DNA from: Aptenodytes patagonicus
Lineage: Eukaryota > Chordata > Aves > Sphenisciformes > Spheniscidae
NCBI RefSeq assembly: GCF_965638725.1
Contig: NC_134949.1
Span: 126,974,294 to 127,038,293 of the forward strand
DNA length: 64,000 nucleotides
Direction of reading: 5' to 3'
Position 1 is the first letter of the stretch, and each line of letters opens with the position of its first letter. The position numbers and the translations under genes were made by a program. Positions 10,715 through 22,500 of the stretch are shown one piece after another. Below the pieces are notes generated by a model, which was not told the DNA's origin, did no database searches, and was given only the letters and a program-made list of their open reading frames with translations.

Positions 10715-12375
10715 CTAAACCATGTCCCTAAGCACCACATCTACACGTCTTTTAAATACCTCCAGGGATGGGGACTCAACCACTTCCCTGGGCAGCCTGT
10801 TCCAATGCTTGACAACCCTTTTGGTGAAGAAATTTTTCCTCACGTCCAATCTAAACCTCCCCTGGCGCAACTTGAGGCCATTTCCTCTCGTCCTATCGCT
10901 ACTTACTTGGGAGAAGAGACCGACACCCACCTCGCTACAACCTCCTTTCAGGTAGTTGTAGAGAGCGATGAGGTCTCCCCTCAGCCTCCTCCTCTCCAGG
11001 CTAAACAACCCCAGTTCCCTCAGCCGCTCCTCATAAGACTTGTTCTCCAGACCCTTCACCAGCCTCGTTGCCCTTCTCTGGACACGCCCCAGCACCTCGA
11101 CGTCCTCCTTGTAGTGAGGGGCCCAAAACTGAACACAGTATTTGAGGTACGGCCTCACCAGTGCCGAGTACAGGGGGACGATCACTTCCCTACTCCTGCT
11201 GGCCACACTATTTCTGATACAGGCCAGGATGCTGTTGGCCTTCTTGGCCGCCTGGGCACACTGCCGGCTCATATTCAGCCGGCTGTCGACCAACACCCCC
11301 AGGTCCTTCTCTGCTGGGCAGCTTTCCAGCCACTCTTCCCCAAGCCTGTAGCGCTGCATGGGGTTGTTGTGACCCAAGTGCAGGACCCGGCACTTGGCCT
11401 TGTTGAACCTCGTACAGTTGGCCTCGGCCCATCGATCCAGCCTGTCCAGGTCCCTCTGCAGAGCCTTCCTACCCTCGAGCAGATCAACACTCCCACCCAA
11501 CTTGGTGTTGTCTGCAAATTTACTGAGGGAGCACTTGATCCCCTTGTCCAGATCATTGATAAAGGTATTAAACAGTACTGGCCCCAGTACTGAGCCCTGG
11601 GGAACACCACTTGTGACTGGCCGCCAACTGGATTTAACTCCATTCACCACCACTCTTTGGGCCCAGCCATCCAGCCAGTTTTTTACCCAGCAAAGAGTAC
11701 GCCCTTCCAAGCCACGAGCAGCCAGTTTCTCCAGGAGAATGCCGTGGGAAATGGCGTCAAAGACTTTACTAAAGTCTAGGTAGACAACATCCACAGCCTT
11801 TCCCTCACCCACTAAGCGGGTTACCTTGTCACAGAAGGAGATCAGGTTGGTCAAGCAGGACATGCCTTTCATAAACGCGTGCTGACTGGGCCTGGTCACC
11901 TGGTTGTCCTGTACGTGCCAAGTGATGGCACTCAGGATGATCTGTTCTACAACCTTCCCCGGCACCGAGGTCAGGCTGACAGGCCTGTAATTCCCCAGAT
12001 CCTCCTCCGGCCCTTCTTGTAGGTGGGCGTCACATTTGCTAACTTCCAGTCAACTGGGACCTCCCCGGTTAGCCAGGACTGCTGATAAATGATGGGAAGT
12101 GGCTTGGTGAGCACTTCCACCAGCCCCCTCGGTACCCTTGGCTGGATCCCATCCGGCCCCATAGACTTGTGTGTGTCTAAGTGGTGGAGCAGGTCACTAA
12201 CCTTTTCCCCTTGGATTATGGGGGCTTCATTCTGCTCCCCGTCCCTGTCTTCCAGCGCAGGGGGCTGGGTACCCGGAGAACAACTGGTCTTACTATTAAA
12301 GTCTGAGGCAAAGGCAGCATTAAGTACCTCAGCCTTTTCCTCATCCTTTGTCACTATGTTTCCCCCCGCATCCAA
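10715..12375 (-). pseudogene. CR1 ORF2 reverse transcriptase domain, frameshifted and mutated
   Basis: The upstream piece (12375-11971) has KSMGPDGIQPRVPRGL and [20 protein letters not shown], the RT fingers. After a frame change near 11970 the downstream piece (11965-10715, 416 codons) has [11 protein letters not shown] with the first catalytic Asp, [15 protein letters not shown], and [11 protein letters not shown]. It continues through the thumb and C-terminal region to [10 protein letters not shown]. The second catalytic motif is normally FADD in this family, and here its last Asp is Asn. Sequence between 12764 and 12375 is also broken by stops or frame changes. Confidence 0.88.
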
Positions 12376-12763
12376 TAAAGGATGGAGATTCTCCTTAGCC
12401 CTCCTTTTGTTGCTAATGTATTTCTAGAAACATTTTTTTATTGTCTTTTACGGCAGTAGCCAGATTAAGTTCTAGTTGGGCTTTGGCCCTTCTAATTTTC
12501 TCCCTGCATCACCTCACGACATCCTTGTAGTCCTCCTGAGTGGCCTGCCCCTTCTTCCAAAGGTCATAAACTCTCCTTTTTTTCCTGAGTTCCAGCCAAA
12601 GCTCTCTGTTCAGCCGGGCTGGTCTTCCCTGGTGGCTCGTCTTTTGGCACATGGGGACGGCCTGCTCTTGTGCCTTCAAGATTTTCTTCTTGAAGAATGT
12701 CCAGCCTTCCTGGACTCTTTACCCTTCAGGACTGCCTCCCAAGGGACTCTGTCAGCCAGGCTC

Positions 12764-13731
12764 CTAAACAGGCCAAAGTCTGCCCTCCGGAAGTCCAAGG
12801 TAGCAGTTCTGCTGACCCCCCTCCTTACTTCTCTGAGAATCAAAAACTCTTACCATTTCATGATCGCTATGCCCAAGACAGCCTCCAACCATCACATCAC
12901 CCACAAGTCCTTCTCTGTTCACAAGCAACAGGTCCAGCCTGGTGCCTTCCCTAGTTGGGCCACTCACCAGCTGTGTCAGGAAGTTATCATCTTCCACACA
13001 CTCCAGGAACCTCTCTGCTGGATTATATTTCCAGCAGATATCTGGTAAGTTGAAGTCCCCCACGAGAACAAGGGTAGCGATCGTGAGACTTCTCCCAGCT
13101 GCTTATAGAATATTTCATCCAACTCTTCATCCTGGTTGGGTGGTCTATAACAGTCTCCCACCATGATATCTGCTTTGTTGGCTTTCCCCCTGACTCTTAC
13201 CCATAAACACTCGACCCTTTCATCACCATCATTAAGCTCATCATTAAGACAATCAAAACACTCCCTAATGTACAGGGCTACCCCTCCGCCTCTCCTTCCT
13301 TGCCTATCCCTTCTGAAGAGTTCATAGCCATCCATTGCAACACTCCAGTTGTGCGAGTCATCCCACCATGTTTCTGTGATTGCGACTGTATCATAGTTTT
13401 CCAGCTGCGCAATGGCTTCCAGCTCCTCCTGTTTGTTGCCCACGCTGCGTGCATTGGTGTAGATGCACTTCAGTTGGGCTATTGATCCTGCCACCTTTTT
13501 TGGGGGAGAAACCCTAATTCCTACATGACTGTTCTCAGGTGACCTGCTTCCGTGGTTTCTAACAAACACATCAATAACTCTTGTGTCTTTGCTGCTACGT
13601 GGATCTCCATCCCCTCCTTCCACTGAGATGGCAGAGTGAAGGTCCTCGCTAGCACACTGTCCCTCAAACATTGGCGTGCCGCCCCCAGGCTTATCTCTCG
13701 CGAGCCTGGTTTTATCCCCTTCCCCCTTCAA
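12764..13731 (-). pseudogene. CR1 ORF2 endonuclease domain, frameshifted
   Basis: The first part (13731 to about 13066) carries IYTNARSVGNKQEELEAI, AITETWWDDSHNW and RRGGGVALYI. The second part (about 13063-12764, another frame) carries MGDFNLPDICW and GHSDHEMV. ITETWW, GDFN and SDH are catalytic blocks of the CR1 endonuclease, and all are visible. They are separated by a frame change near 13066, where the first frame runs on into unrelated residues. No continuous protein can be made from this copy. Confidence 0.85.
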
Positions 13732-14070
13732 ATCCAGTTTAAAGCTCTTTCAGTGAGCCCTGCTAAGTCCTGTGCAAAGATCCTTTTCCCCCTTTGAGAC
13801 AGGTGTACCCCGTCTGTCGCCAGCAGACCTGGTGTCGTGTAGACCCACCCATGATCAAAACCCCCCAAATTCTGCCGGTGACACCAGGCTCGGAGCCAGG
13901 TATTGATCTGCTGGCTCCTCCTGTTTCTTCCCCCATCATTCCCTGCAACTGGAAGGACAGAGGAGAACACTGCTTGTGCTCCTGACCCCTTAACCGGTTG
14001 TCCCAAGGCCCTGAAGTGTCTCTTGATTGCCCTCGGACTTCTTGTTGCAACTTCATCGCTGCCCACCTGA
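13728..14070 (-). pseudogene. CR1 ORF1 C-terminal fragment (esterase-like domain)
   Basis: The frame reads VGSDEVATRSPRAIKRHF, then FSSVLPVAGNDGGRN and TDGVHLSQRGKRIF, and stops with TGA at 13728-13730. CR1 ORF1 proteins are known to carry an SGNH-type esterase domain; the DGVHLSQRG stretch is its C-terminal Asp/His block. Only the last ~115 residues belong to CR1. The open frame continues to 14360 into unrelated unique sequence, so its nominal start is not real. Confidence 0.8.
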
Positions 14071-14080
14071 AAAATCATGA

Positions 14081-15259
14081 TGTTTGATGGGGTTTGTGTG
14101 CCTCTACCAGAGATACAATGTCCAAACGACAGATACGCTGGGGAAAAGCTGCTTGGAAAGGAAAACAATTTCTGGTTAGAAAAAGGTGTCTGAGGGTCTT
14201 GGACAGAATTTCTGATCAAAATGTGCCCAAAGTGCCTCCCAGGAATAGGCAAATAATAGCTGGGGCATCTTATAAAAGAAGGGAGACTCAGATCCAAGCT
14301 TCTGTTCTGCCTGATTCGGAGCAGGAGCCTCCAGCAGAGCACTTGTGCCCTCATGAGCACCCTGGCTGTTGCCGGACATGCTGCAGTGGAGGTTTGTCTC
14401 CGTTATGCGTAGGAAGGGTTTACAGGGCGGGAAAAAGATGAATAGGTAGCAGGGAAGCTGGTGTTGTATTCACAGGTCACTTTGAGACTTCTTTTGCCTC
14501 TAGGTTGAACTGCTAACCTGCTCCGTGCACTGATACACCTACTCCTATATGTTTTGCCAGTTAGGAAATTCCAGAAGAGATTCTGCCATCATCCGCTTCG
14601 GGAGGTTATTGCATGTGTTTCTGGCATAATATCCTTCAAATAACAATGGCAGTCCTCCATGTGTGTTTGTGTCAATGTCGCACTGCCTCAGGCTTTGGCT
14701 GACCTCATCATGTTTACACTTGGGAATCTGTTTGGTTGCTGCTGGTAGGTTTCTCCAGTGACTGATGTGTGGGGTTGTTTATATGAGAAGTGCTGCTCAA
14801 AATTAGGTAGACTTAAGATGGTATAAATGAAATCAGAGGATGTTTAGAGCTGTTGGAGGTGGCTGTGCTTCATATGGAATTAATTTGAGGAAGATTGTTT
14901 ACAATCCCACCAAATGATGAGGCCCAGAATTGGTAACGGTGGTGTTGTCTGGTCTGAATGAAATTTTTTGGCCTGCATATTATATAGGAGGATAGATTAG
15001 GTTATTTCATGATTTTTCCCAACCTCAGAGTTTATCTGATATGATGTTCTGATTGCTGAACTATGTCACTTCACCTTACAAGTCTGTTTTGATTTTGTTT
15101 CGCTCTCTGCTAAACCAGCCACGCGAGGGTACAGACTCTTCCTCCTGCCCTCCTCTGGCAGCCTGCTGTGCCTGTGGAGGGACTGTAGACAGTTTGCTGG
15201 GAGGTTTGCCCCCGTGTGCTCTGGGGCTTTGGTAACCTTGAACTACATTTTCTACCATG
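14081..15259. other. Intergenic sequence, no gene recognised
   Basis: Unique sequence between the long CR1 and the solo LTR. The open frame at 14094-14441 shows no motif. I see no repeat or regulatory element that can be named. Confidence 0.5.
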
Positions 15260-15264
15260 CCGAG
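15260..15264. repeat. Left target-site duplication of the solo LTR (CCGAG)
   Basis: CCGAG immediately before the LTR start TGCCCTGG is repeated exactly at 15811-15815 after the LTR end CCACGACA. Five-base duplications are typical of ERVL-type integration. Confidence 0.9.
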
Positions 15265-15501
15265 TGCCCTGGTTTCGGCAGGGATAGAGTTAATTTCTTT
15301 TCTAGTAGCTGGTACAGTGTTTTGGATTTAGGATGAGAACAAAGTTGATAACGCACCGATGTTTTAGTTGTTGCTAGGTAATGCTTACACTAGCCAAGGA
15401 CTTTTCAGCTTCCCATGTTCTACCGACTGAGAAGGCTGGAGGTGCACAAGAAGCTGGGAGGGGGCACAGCCAAACTGGCCAAAGGGACATTCCATACCAT
15501 G

Positions 15502-15524
15502 TGACGTCATGCTCAGTACATAAA
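15502..15524 (+). promoter_or_regulatory. LTR promoter core: CRE palindrome and TATA-like box
   Basis: TGACGTCA is a perfect cAMP-response-element palindrome, and TACATAAA follows eight bases after it. Together they look like a U3 promoter core reading rightwards. Whether the solo LTR still drives transcription in this genome is unknown. Confidence 0.55.
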
Positions 15525-15620
15525 CTGGGGAAAGCTGGCCGGGGGGGCCGCTGCTCGGGGACTGGCTGGGCATCGGTCGGCGGGTGGTGAGCAATTGTAC
15601 TGTGCATCACTTGCTTTGTG

Positions 15621-15663
15621 TATTATTATTATTATCATATTATTATTATTATTATTATCATTT
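15621..15663. repeat. ATT trinucleotide microsatellite inside the LTR
   Basis: About 13 TAT/ATT units, interrupted by two ATC variants, lie shortly before the LTR poly(A) signal. Length variation between individuals is likely. Confidence 0.85.
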
Positions 15664-15810
15664 TATTTCAATTATTAAACTGTTTTTATCTCAACCCACG
15701 AGTTTTTCTAACTTGTGCTCTTCCAATTCTCTCCCCCATCCCACCAGGTGGGGGGGAGTGAGCGAGCGGCTGCGTGGTGCTTAGTTGCCGACTGAAGTTA
15801 AACCACGACA

Positions 15811-15815
15811 CCGAG
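15811..15815. repeat. Right target-site duplication of the solo LTR (CCGAG)
   Basis: Exact copy of the CCGAG before the LTR. Confidence 0.9.
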
Positions 15816-16522
15816 TTAAAAATCTGACTGTCATTCTTAAAGCTGGGGAGGGGGAAGGAGAGGATTTAACTGCTGGTATGCTTCAGCCTCGTGTCCAGTG
15901 ACCTTAACATTGTGTTATGTCGTGCTGCCTCAGAGTTTATTAAACTTGATTGCTATAAAATGTTGGTTGTTTCCTTCTTTGCCTCCCTTCTTTTGGTTAG
16001 TTTCCAGTTTGGAATAAGGAGAGAATTAGTTAACGTCACCGGCTGATGCTTGGGGTTTATTTTTATTTTTTCCTCTGTATTTCTCTTTTGGTGTGGTATA
16101 CCAGTTGTCCTTCTGCCGCAGTGAAACTTTTGCAGCTCTGTAAACTATGAGTACAAGAGCCAAACTTTCTTTAGGCGTATTTCAGGGAGCCTGCTTGTCT
16201 CCTGCATCAGGAGATTAGCTGTCAAAAATGTGTTGAAAGTCTCTTTTGATGCTGTACTTAACTAGAGGATTCGAAGGATGTTTTCTTCACCTCCTGATGA
16301 TACTGGGGGTAGGGTTTCTCTCCCTCCTTCTCTTATAAAAGCAGCTGACAAATATTTAGCCACATTTCCACAATACTCCCTTCGGTCCAGTTGTCTTTTT
16401 CAGGCAGAGGACACTACACTGACTTCACATGTACTGCCATGTAAGTCTAAACGTTGAAACACTGTTAAAAGGCTGATGCACCAGGTAATGTGTCTCACTT
16501 AGATGGGATTGCAAAAACATTT
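15816..16522. other. Intergenic sequence, no gene recognised
   Basis: Unique sequence between the solo LTR and a short CR1 tail. No coding frame of note and no repeat was identified. Confidence 0.5.
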
Positions 16523-16584
16523 CATAGAATCACAGAATCATAGAATCGTAGAATAGTTTAGGTTGGAAAAGGCCTTTAAGATCA
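16523..16584 (-). mobile_element. Very short CR1 3'-end fragment
   Basis: CATAGAATCACAGAATCATA followed by further octamer units and GGTTGGAAAAGGCCTTTAAG is the terminal ~60 bp of a CR1. The matching sequence stops at AAGATC, so this insertion was truncated almost at once. Confidence 0.88.
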
Positions 16585-19500
16585 AAGATTTCCTTCCTGG
16601 TGGTTGATTGCAGTCTTCGCGCCAAGCTTTCCCAGCCATTCAGAAATGGAAGACAATTAAGAACTCTTTTCATGAATTATTTACGCTGAGACTGTACATC
16701 GTAAGGGACTGTCTTTCTGGTTGAGAGTTGTTGATATTTGTATTCTGTGCCATACAATAAGGGTACATACACACACATCCATAGAATATCCTTGCTTGTG
16801 ACTGTTAAATAACTCCAGATGTAAAGAAATACAAATTAGTCTGGTTTTTTGTGTCGGTCCCTGCCCCCCTGAGGTATATCTGCATGTCAGTAAGGTTTTA
16901 AAACAAACAAAAAAAAAAAGCAAAGGGAAGTAAAGCACCCGTTAGCATAAGTCAGCAGAAGGCTGCAGTCTAGAGCTTGAACAGATTTCATCTGAAAAAG
17001 AGCAAGGGCCTTTGTGTATGAAAAATTGGCTACAGGTAAAGAAAGGAAGTGCAAAGACAGAAAGGTGGTTCAGTTTTGGAAATTAAAAGAAAGAGGAGGA
17101 CATCAAGTGGTGATGCACAATTAAAATGCAGGGTGTAATTGGGGTGCTACAGAAATGTGAATGTGGGATGGGGTAATGGTAAAAATGCAAAGGCAAAGCG
17201 CAAAAGACTGAGCTGACTGGGAAACTAGGAAGAGAGGTGAAAATCTGGTGTTGGGATAAAAAAAGGGGGAGGGGAAGAGCCACCTCACCCCAAAGGTCCT
17301 GCGTGCCGAGCAGTGTTTGCAGGTGGGAACAAGGGGGCTGCTCTCCCCATCTGCCTCTGGTGGGCACCAGGCTTGGCCTCAGGAGGGCCTGGGACCCCCA
17401 AGGACATATCCTGAGAGTAGAGGGCTGCTGTGGCTGGATGTGGAGCTGGTCAGCTGCTGGGTCCCTTCCCACATGTTATTCAAGTGTACGTAACCTGTAA
17501 GATAAATAGATGCTTTGGCCTGAACAACAAATCAACTGATTTTTCAGTTGACAGAGGGTTCATGTGAAGTTTGGCATTTTTGTGCTCACATCTGTAATTT
17601 TTATTTTTATTTTTTTCTCTCCAGGAACCAGTTGGTTGCTGTGCTTGTAAGAAACGCCTGTGAGGGTTGAGGTGATGTCCTATCTCAGTGCTGTAGTGAC
17701 TGAGGGCTTCTGCAGGTCCCTGTGGAGCCATCGCAGGACTTGCATCCAGTAGCGTTCAGTTGATTTTTCACTTGTTGGCATCAGCGTGCTCCTTTGCTCG
17801 TGTGATGGCAGGTTGGACCCAGGGTTGGATGAGCAGCTAGTGGAGAACCTGAGTGGGGCTGAAATTTTGGATGTCTTTTCCAGGCAAGGTGTAGGCCCGT
17901 CCCTGTGCAGCCCACTTCGAATTACTTCCATCATCTTCAGGTTACTGTAGTTATTTGAATCTAGGCTTGGGGCTAGAGTTAGCGCTTCGAAAATAAACAT
18001 CTTAGAACCTGAATTACTCTGATATTTGCATTTATTTACAGTCATACTGATCGATTCTCCTGCTCTAATCACATTTATAGTGTGTTTTTAAAAATACAAC
18101 AGAAAAATTTGAGCTAAAACTTAGTTCTCATTTTTCCTCACCCCTACAGGTCACTTTCTTGCATAAACCTGGCCTTGCATTTGTAGGGTTTCTCCCAATA
18201 TTGCAGGGTGCAGATTTCATATTTGTTAGAAAATTGGCTCTTTGTGGCCTGCCATCTATGACTGAGTTAATTTTTTTGTTTGTTTCACATAAAGATTCAC
18301 AGAAGGCAAAACCTTGGCGAGGTGGTACTGGATAGATGAACTGTGGCAGAGCGGGGTGAGGTAAGTTGCTTAACCTTTCCCAACTGTGAGTACTCACAGG
18401 CTGCAGCAAAGATGTAATCCCTCCCAGCCTTTACTCCTAGGAACTGCTTGCCCTTTGGCTTGTGCAGCTCAGGAGGAAGTGTTTGGAAAACCCAAAAACT
18501 TTATTTAAGTCCTTGCTGTCTTGGGCACTGAAGTTTTTTTAGTTTATCTGGTACCTAAATCCCTAACAGGTGGCCTGAATTTCTTAGGTTATTCAGAAAC
18601 CAGAAGCAGCTCCTTGCATTGAGGTCAGAACTCAAAGCAGCAGCCTGAGTTCGTATGCTAAATCAAGAGGGATACAGATGTGTTGGTGTGTGTATGTGTA
18701 TATACATGTATACACACGTGAGTTGCAGCACGAGTTGGGAACAAGCTGAAGGGGCTGGATTTCACTGCCCAATAGGTACGGGGAGTCTAGCTCAAAAGAG
18801 AAGCGACAAAACGATCGATAACTCCCGAGTTCTCACCTTCTCATTTTTGTGATACGAAGGGTAGTCGGTATAGGCAGCCCATCATAGCCGAGTGACGTAC
18901 AGGCAAAATTTTTGAAGGAATGCGTTTCTTCTGAATCTTCTGCCAAACACAGTGATGTTATTTCTGCTGCAGAGGACGGAGTATTATATTTGAGTCTGAG
19001 TCACCCAATTTCGCCACAGGCCACGTGAGACTTCAGCTTAATAAGTACAGCAGGTTCTGAATCTATTATTAAATCGCTCTGATCATCTGGTAGGAAACAG
19101 CTGAATGTTGCATCGTTCTGTGGCAGGATCTGCAGGTTTGGTTTTATGCCGATAAATGTAACAACGGGATTCGATTTAGCCAGCCCTGTTAGAAGTCTTT
19201 ATAAAGCTTCCTCCCCCTTTTCCTCTGGCTGCAGCTTTCCAGTTATGTGAAAGGAAGAAAGCACGTCAACAAAGAACGGAAAAGGTCACAAAAATGTATC
19301 AAAAGCATATTCTCTCTCCCAAATAGAAGAAAGAGCCGAAACGGCATGCAGGGTCACCCGTGCTGGGGTGACCATCACCCTACCCAAGCGTGCATGCATT
19401 CAGCTCGGCACCAGCTCTTTACTTTCCACTTGGCCGTGTTAGCGGTTGGAAGTAAGAAAGTTTGCAGCTTGCTTGGCACTGGGGGGAATCCACTACCACA

Positions 19501-22500
19501 GCTGGTCTGCGTGTCTGCTTGCAGAATGGTGCAGTTGCTGAAAGCGGAGAGAAATAGAGAGAAACCTTCTGGTTCCCTTGCTCTGATTTTTACACTGGCA
19601 GTTCTCAAAATAGGGGTCACCAGCCCAGAAAGGCAGAACTGGGCTGACGGACAAATCCGGGGTGCAGGCAGAGAAGCCTGAGAATGCGCGGTTTAGGGCT
19701 GGTATCTGTATTAGAGCTACATTAGACAGAGCTTCCCATACGCTTTGCTGTCAGGCAAACCACGAGACTCTAAACTTACCCCAGATTTCAGCATATAATT
19801 TTTTCAGGAGGATGAAATCCCACTCCAACAAAGCACCTAGAAATGGTGAATGGATTAAATCCCCTGAACATCTGAAGTAGAACTAACAAATCTAGTTCTC
19901 AGCACAATTTTCACCTTGTTGTCATTTGAAATGAGACCTCTTTGTAGAAAGGTTACAGATGATGTAAGTCATACAGTAACAGGGAAGGCAAAGCTCCTGT
20001 ATTTGCCTGCTTGAAATCCTCTAATAAAATAATGCATCTGTTGAAGCAGCATCTAAATGTCATTTCTGTGTGTCATCAGAAAGGAAATGTTATTCCTAAG
20101 CGCAGACTGGTTCCTATACACAGTTTTTTCAGCCTTCCCAGGCCCATAAAAGCAGTCAAAATTAATGATTAGCAGCTCCAGTACGTTCACCTTATGCATC
20201 CCTGTAAACTGCCTTCCAAGTTGTTTTTCCTGTCTCTGTTTTTCAAGCACAGTTGAAATTGTCCATGTAAATGTGTTCTGCTGAGAACAACAACAACAAA
20301 CCACCTCGTGGTAAACAGCTAGTCTTATATTTTAGGCCAAAAAATGGATCTAGCAAGCGCTCGGGTGCTGCGTGACTTTCCAGCAAGTTTAGTATTCTGT
20401 GGCATGAGTCTATTTTCAAGCAAGTTTGTCCAAGCAACTACTTTGTGAATTACAGTTCAACTCACCCAGAATCAAATCCTGGATCATTTCGGAGCGTGCA
20501 GCCTTTGCTGGGCTCTGCCCATACAGGTATCCAGACTGTCTGCGGCAGCTAATGCTCCCTGGGGGATGCGCTGGCTGGGGGAGGGGAGGCTGGGCCGGGA
20601 TACCAAGGGCAGGATGCTTTCACAAAGTGATCCGTGGTAATGGATTTTGTGTCTCGGGAGGACTCAGCCGAGTTTAAACCTCCTCACCTTTAGAATATGA
20701 AGCAGAGCTGGTTGCTGAAGCTAGCAGGCTCTCAAGCGATCGTGTCAAAAGAAACACGGAGCAGATGCACCCAGAGACCAGCAGCGGCAGCACTGGGGAG
20801 AAATTGGACTCCAAAGGCACGAGAAGAGTGTGCAGCTCCTCTCAGGTAGCAGTGGGATGTCTCAATCTTGTAGGAGGTTTGGATATCCTCGTGGAGGACT
20901 CCATGTTCCTACAAAAAATATTCAGCAGTGCAGAAACAGCCATGTTCTGCATATCGCAATATGATGCTATGGCACGCTAGCAATATTTAATTCATGGTAG
21001 CCACCACATGTCTCAGGGGGGTGGGTGTGTTTGGGGGGGGGGGGCATGTTCATAACGCACGCCATACTTTAAAGATTTATAGAGACTCACACAGACATGC
21101 ATGTGCACACAGGCATGTGCACACGAACCAGGCACACCTCTGAACAGCAGCTCTTCAGCAACAGGCACAGTTCTTCAAATAAAACTCTGGTTTCACTCGC
21201 TCACTCTGGGAACATGCTGTGATTGGGTTGGGGGAGGGGAGAGGGATGTGTAGAAGACAAATAGACCAAAAGCACCATTTTATTAAGAGAAACAAAGTGA
21301 TGTGTTGCCTTTGGCCTTCTCCCTAGCAAGAGCGAGGGTCAAGCACTCATACGCTCCAAAGCAAGCAGGGCTTGGCGTGTCTAAAGGAGTCCTGTTTTGT
21401 TGGTAAGTGATTCTGGCTCTGTGGCTTTTCTGCTGCTTGTCAGCACCGTCCCTTGGGCAGAGGGAAGGCGGAGAGCTGGTTGCACTGCTGGCAGGAGAGC
21501 CAGATGGCAAACGGTGGGGACACTGCGCCCCTTGGATGAAATGGGGCAGGGGGAAAAGTGTGGAGCCCCTTCGGCCATGGCAGGTGAAGACACTGGGGCA
21601 GATAGTGGGGAGCAGACCACTGGTCAGAGATGATGATGGAAGAGCAGCAGCAGAAACAAAAAGTAAGAATAAAAGTGCAGGGAAAAGGTGTGGGGTTGGA
21701 GAGAAGAGCTGGGCACAACATTGTGCCCTTTTTAGTGGAGGGCTGCTGGGTCTTTACTTTATTTCTGTGTGTTTACTTCATTTCTGTATGTTCTTGATCT
21801 TCTCAGTCTCTTGTCCGAGAACTTGTTTGCTGCCTACAGGAAGCTTTTAGACAGTGGCTAAGAGCCAACAGTGCATTTTCATCAAATGCTTGGGCAGAGG
21901 GAGAGATCCAAGGAGGGGAAAACCTTCACATCCAGTCTCCAGGTTGTAGGGAAGCAGCTGAAGGTGGGAGGATAAGGATTAAAAAAAAAAACAAACGGGC
22001 GAATCCAGTGAAATCCATTCAAAGAAGGAGGAAAAAGAAGGAAGAAAGAAGGAAGAGGAGGATGAAAGACTAGGAAGGAGACATGGCTTCAGCTGTGTTG
22101 GAGTGTGACGGGAGAGGATCTAGCCACTAACAAAGCCCCTCTGGAAGAAGCTTCCCACTAAAAGCCAGCAGCTGTCACGCCAGGAGCCCTCGGTGATGGC
22201 CGCAAGGGTTGTCCCTGGTGATGGTCCCTGAGCTGCTCTCCTCAATTCTGGGGCTAAATTCAGGATGTAGACCTAACCTCAATGTGGTGACGTTGGGTCC
22301 TTCCCTGTGCAGGAGCTAGGAAGGTAAGCACTGGCTTGAGCTTGTTTTCTTTACCTTTTGCAGTATCTTGGACTTTAATGTTCACATCTCAAAACGTATG
22401 TTACTGGTCTCAGGGTTCACCTGGGGCCACTTCTAAGAAAGGGAGGGTGCAGGAGGAGAGGGGAGGTGTGGGCTGAGACCCAGCTCTGTGGTAAAAACTT

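Larger units (their letters stand above)
10630..14080 (-). mobile_element. Long CR1 LINE with most of ORF2 and the end of ORF1
   Basis: This 3.45-kb CR1 lies in minus orientation. The 3' terminus is at 10630 (ATAGAATCACAGAATTG tail), and it is 5'-truncated near 14080. From the 5' side it holds the C-terminal part of ORF1, an esterase-like domain (13728 to about 14070). ORF2 follows with the apurinic-type endonuclease (about 13731-12764) and the reverse transcriptase (about 12375-10715). The ORF2 stop lies only about 85 bp from the 3' end, as is typical for CR1. A full CR1 is about 4.5 kb, so roughly 1 kb is missing at the 5' end. At least three frame changes and a changed catalytic motif make it inactive. 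Confidence 0.94.
15265..15810 (+). mobile_element. Solo LTR of an avian ERVL-type endogenous retrovirus
   Basis: The 546-bp element starts TGCCCTGGTTTCGGC and ends AACCACGACA (TG..CA ends). It is flanked by perfect 5-bp CCGAG repeats, so both borders are exact. Inside are a TGACGTCA palindrome (15502-15509), a TATA-like TACATAAA (15517-15524), an ATT-rich microsatellite (15621-15663) and a likely poly(A) signal ATTAAA (15674-15679), in + orientation. No gag, pol or env sequence adjoins it, so it is a solo LTR left by recombination between the two LTRs of a former provirus. ERVL assignment rests on the 5-bp duplication and on resemblance to the abundant avian family with these ends. Confidence 0.93.

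Noticed and set aside
10511..11593. 360-codon open frame on the + strand
   Set aside because: It is the antisense of the CR1 reverse transcriptase region. Similar antisense frames recur at 7532-7987 and 25895-26533, as expected when a shared repeat is read backwards.
12476..13048. 190-codon open frame on the + strand
   Set aside because: Antisense shadow of the CR1 endonuclease region, which is recognisable on the minus strand.
14071..14360. 5' extension of the CR1 ORF1 frame
   Set aside because: CR1 similarity ends near 14080. The upstream codons are chance open sequence in unique DNA, so the frame is a fusion by accident.
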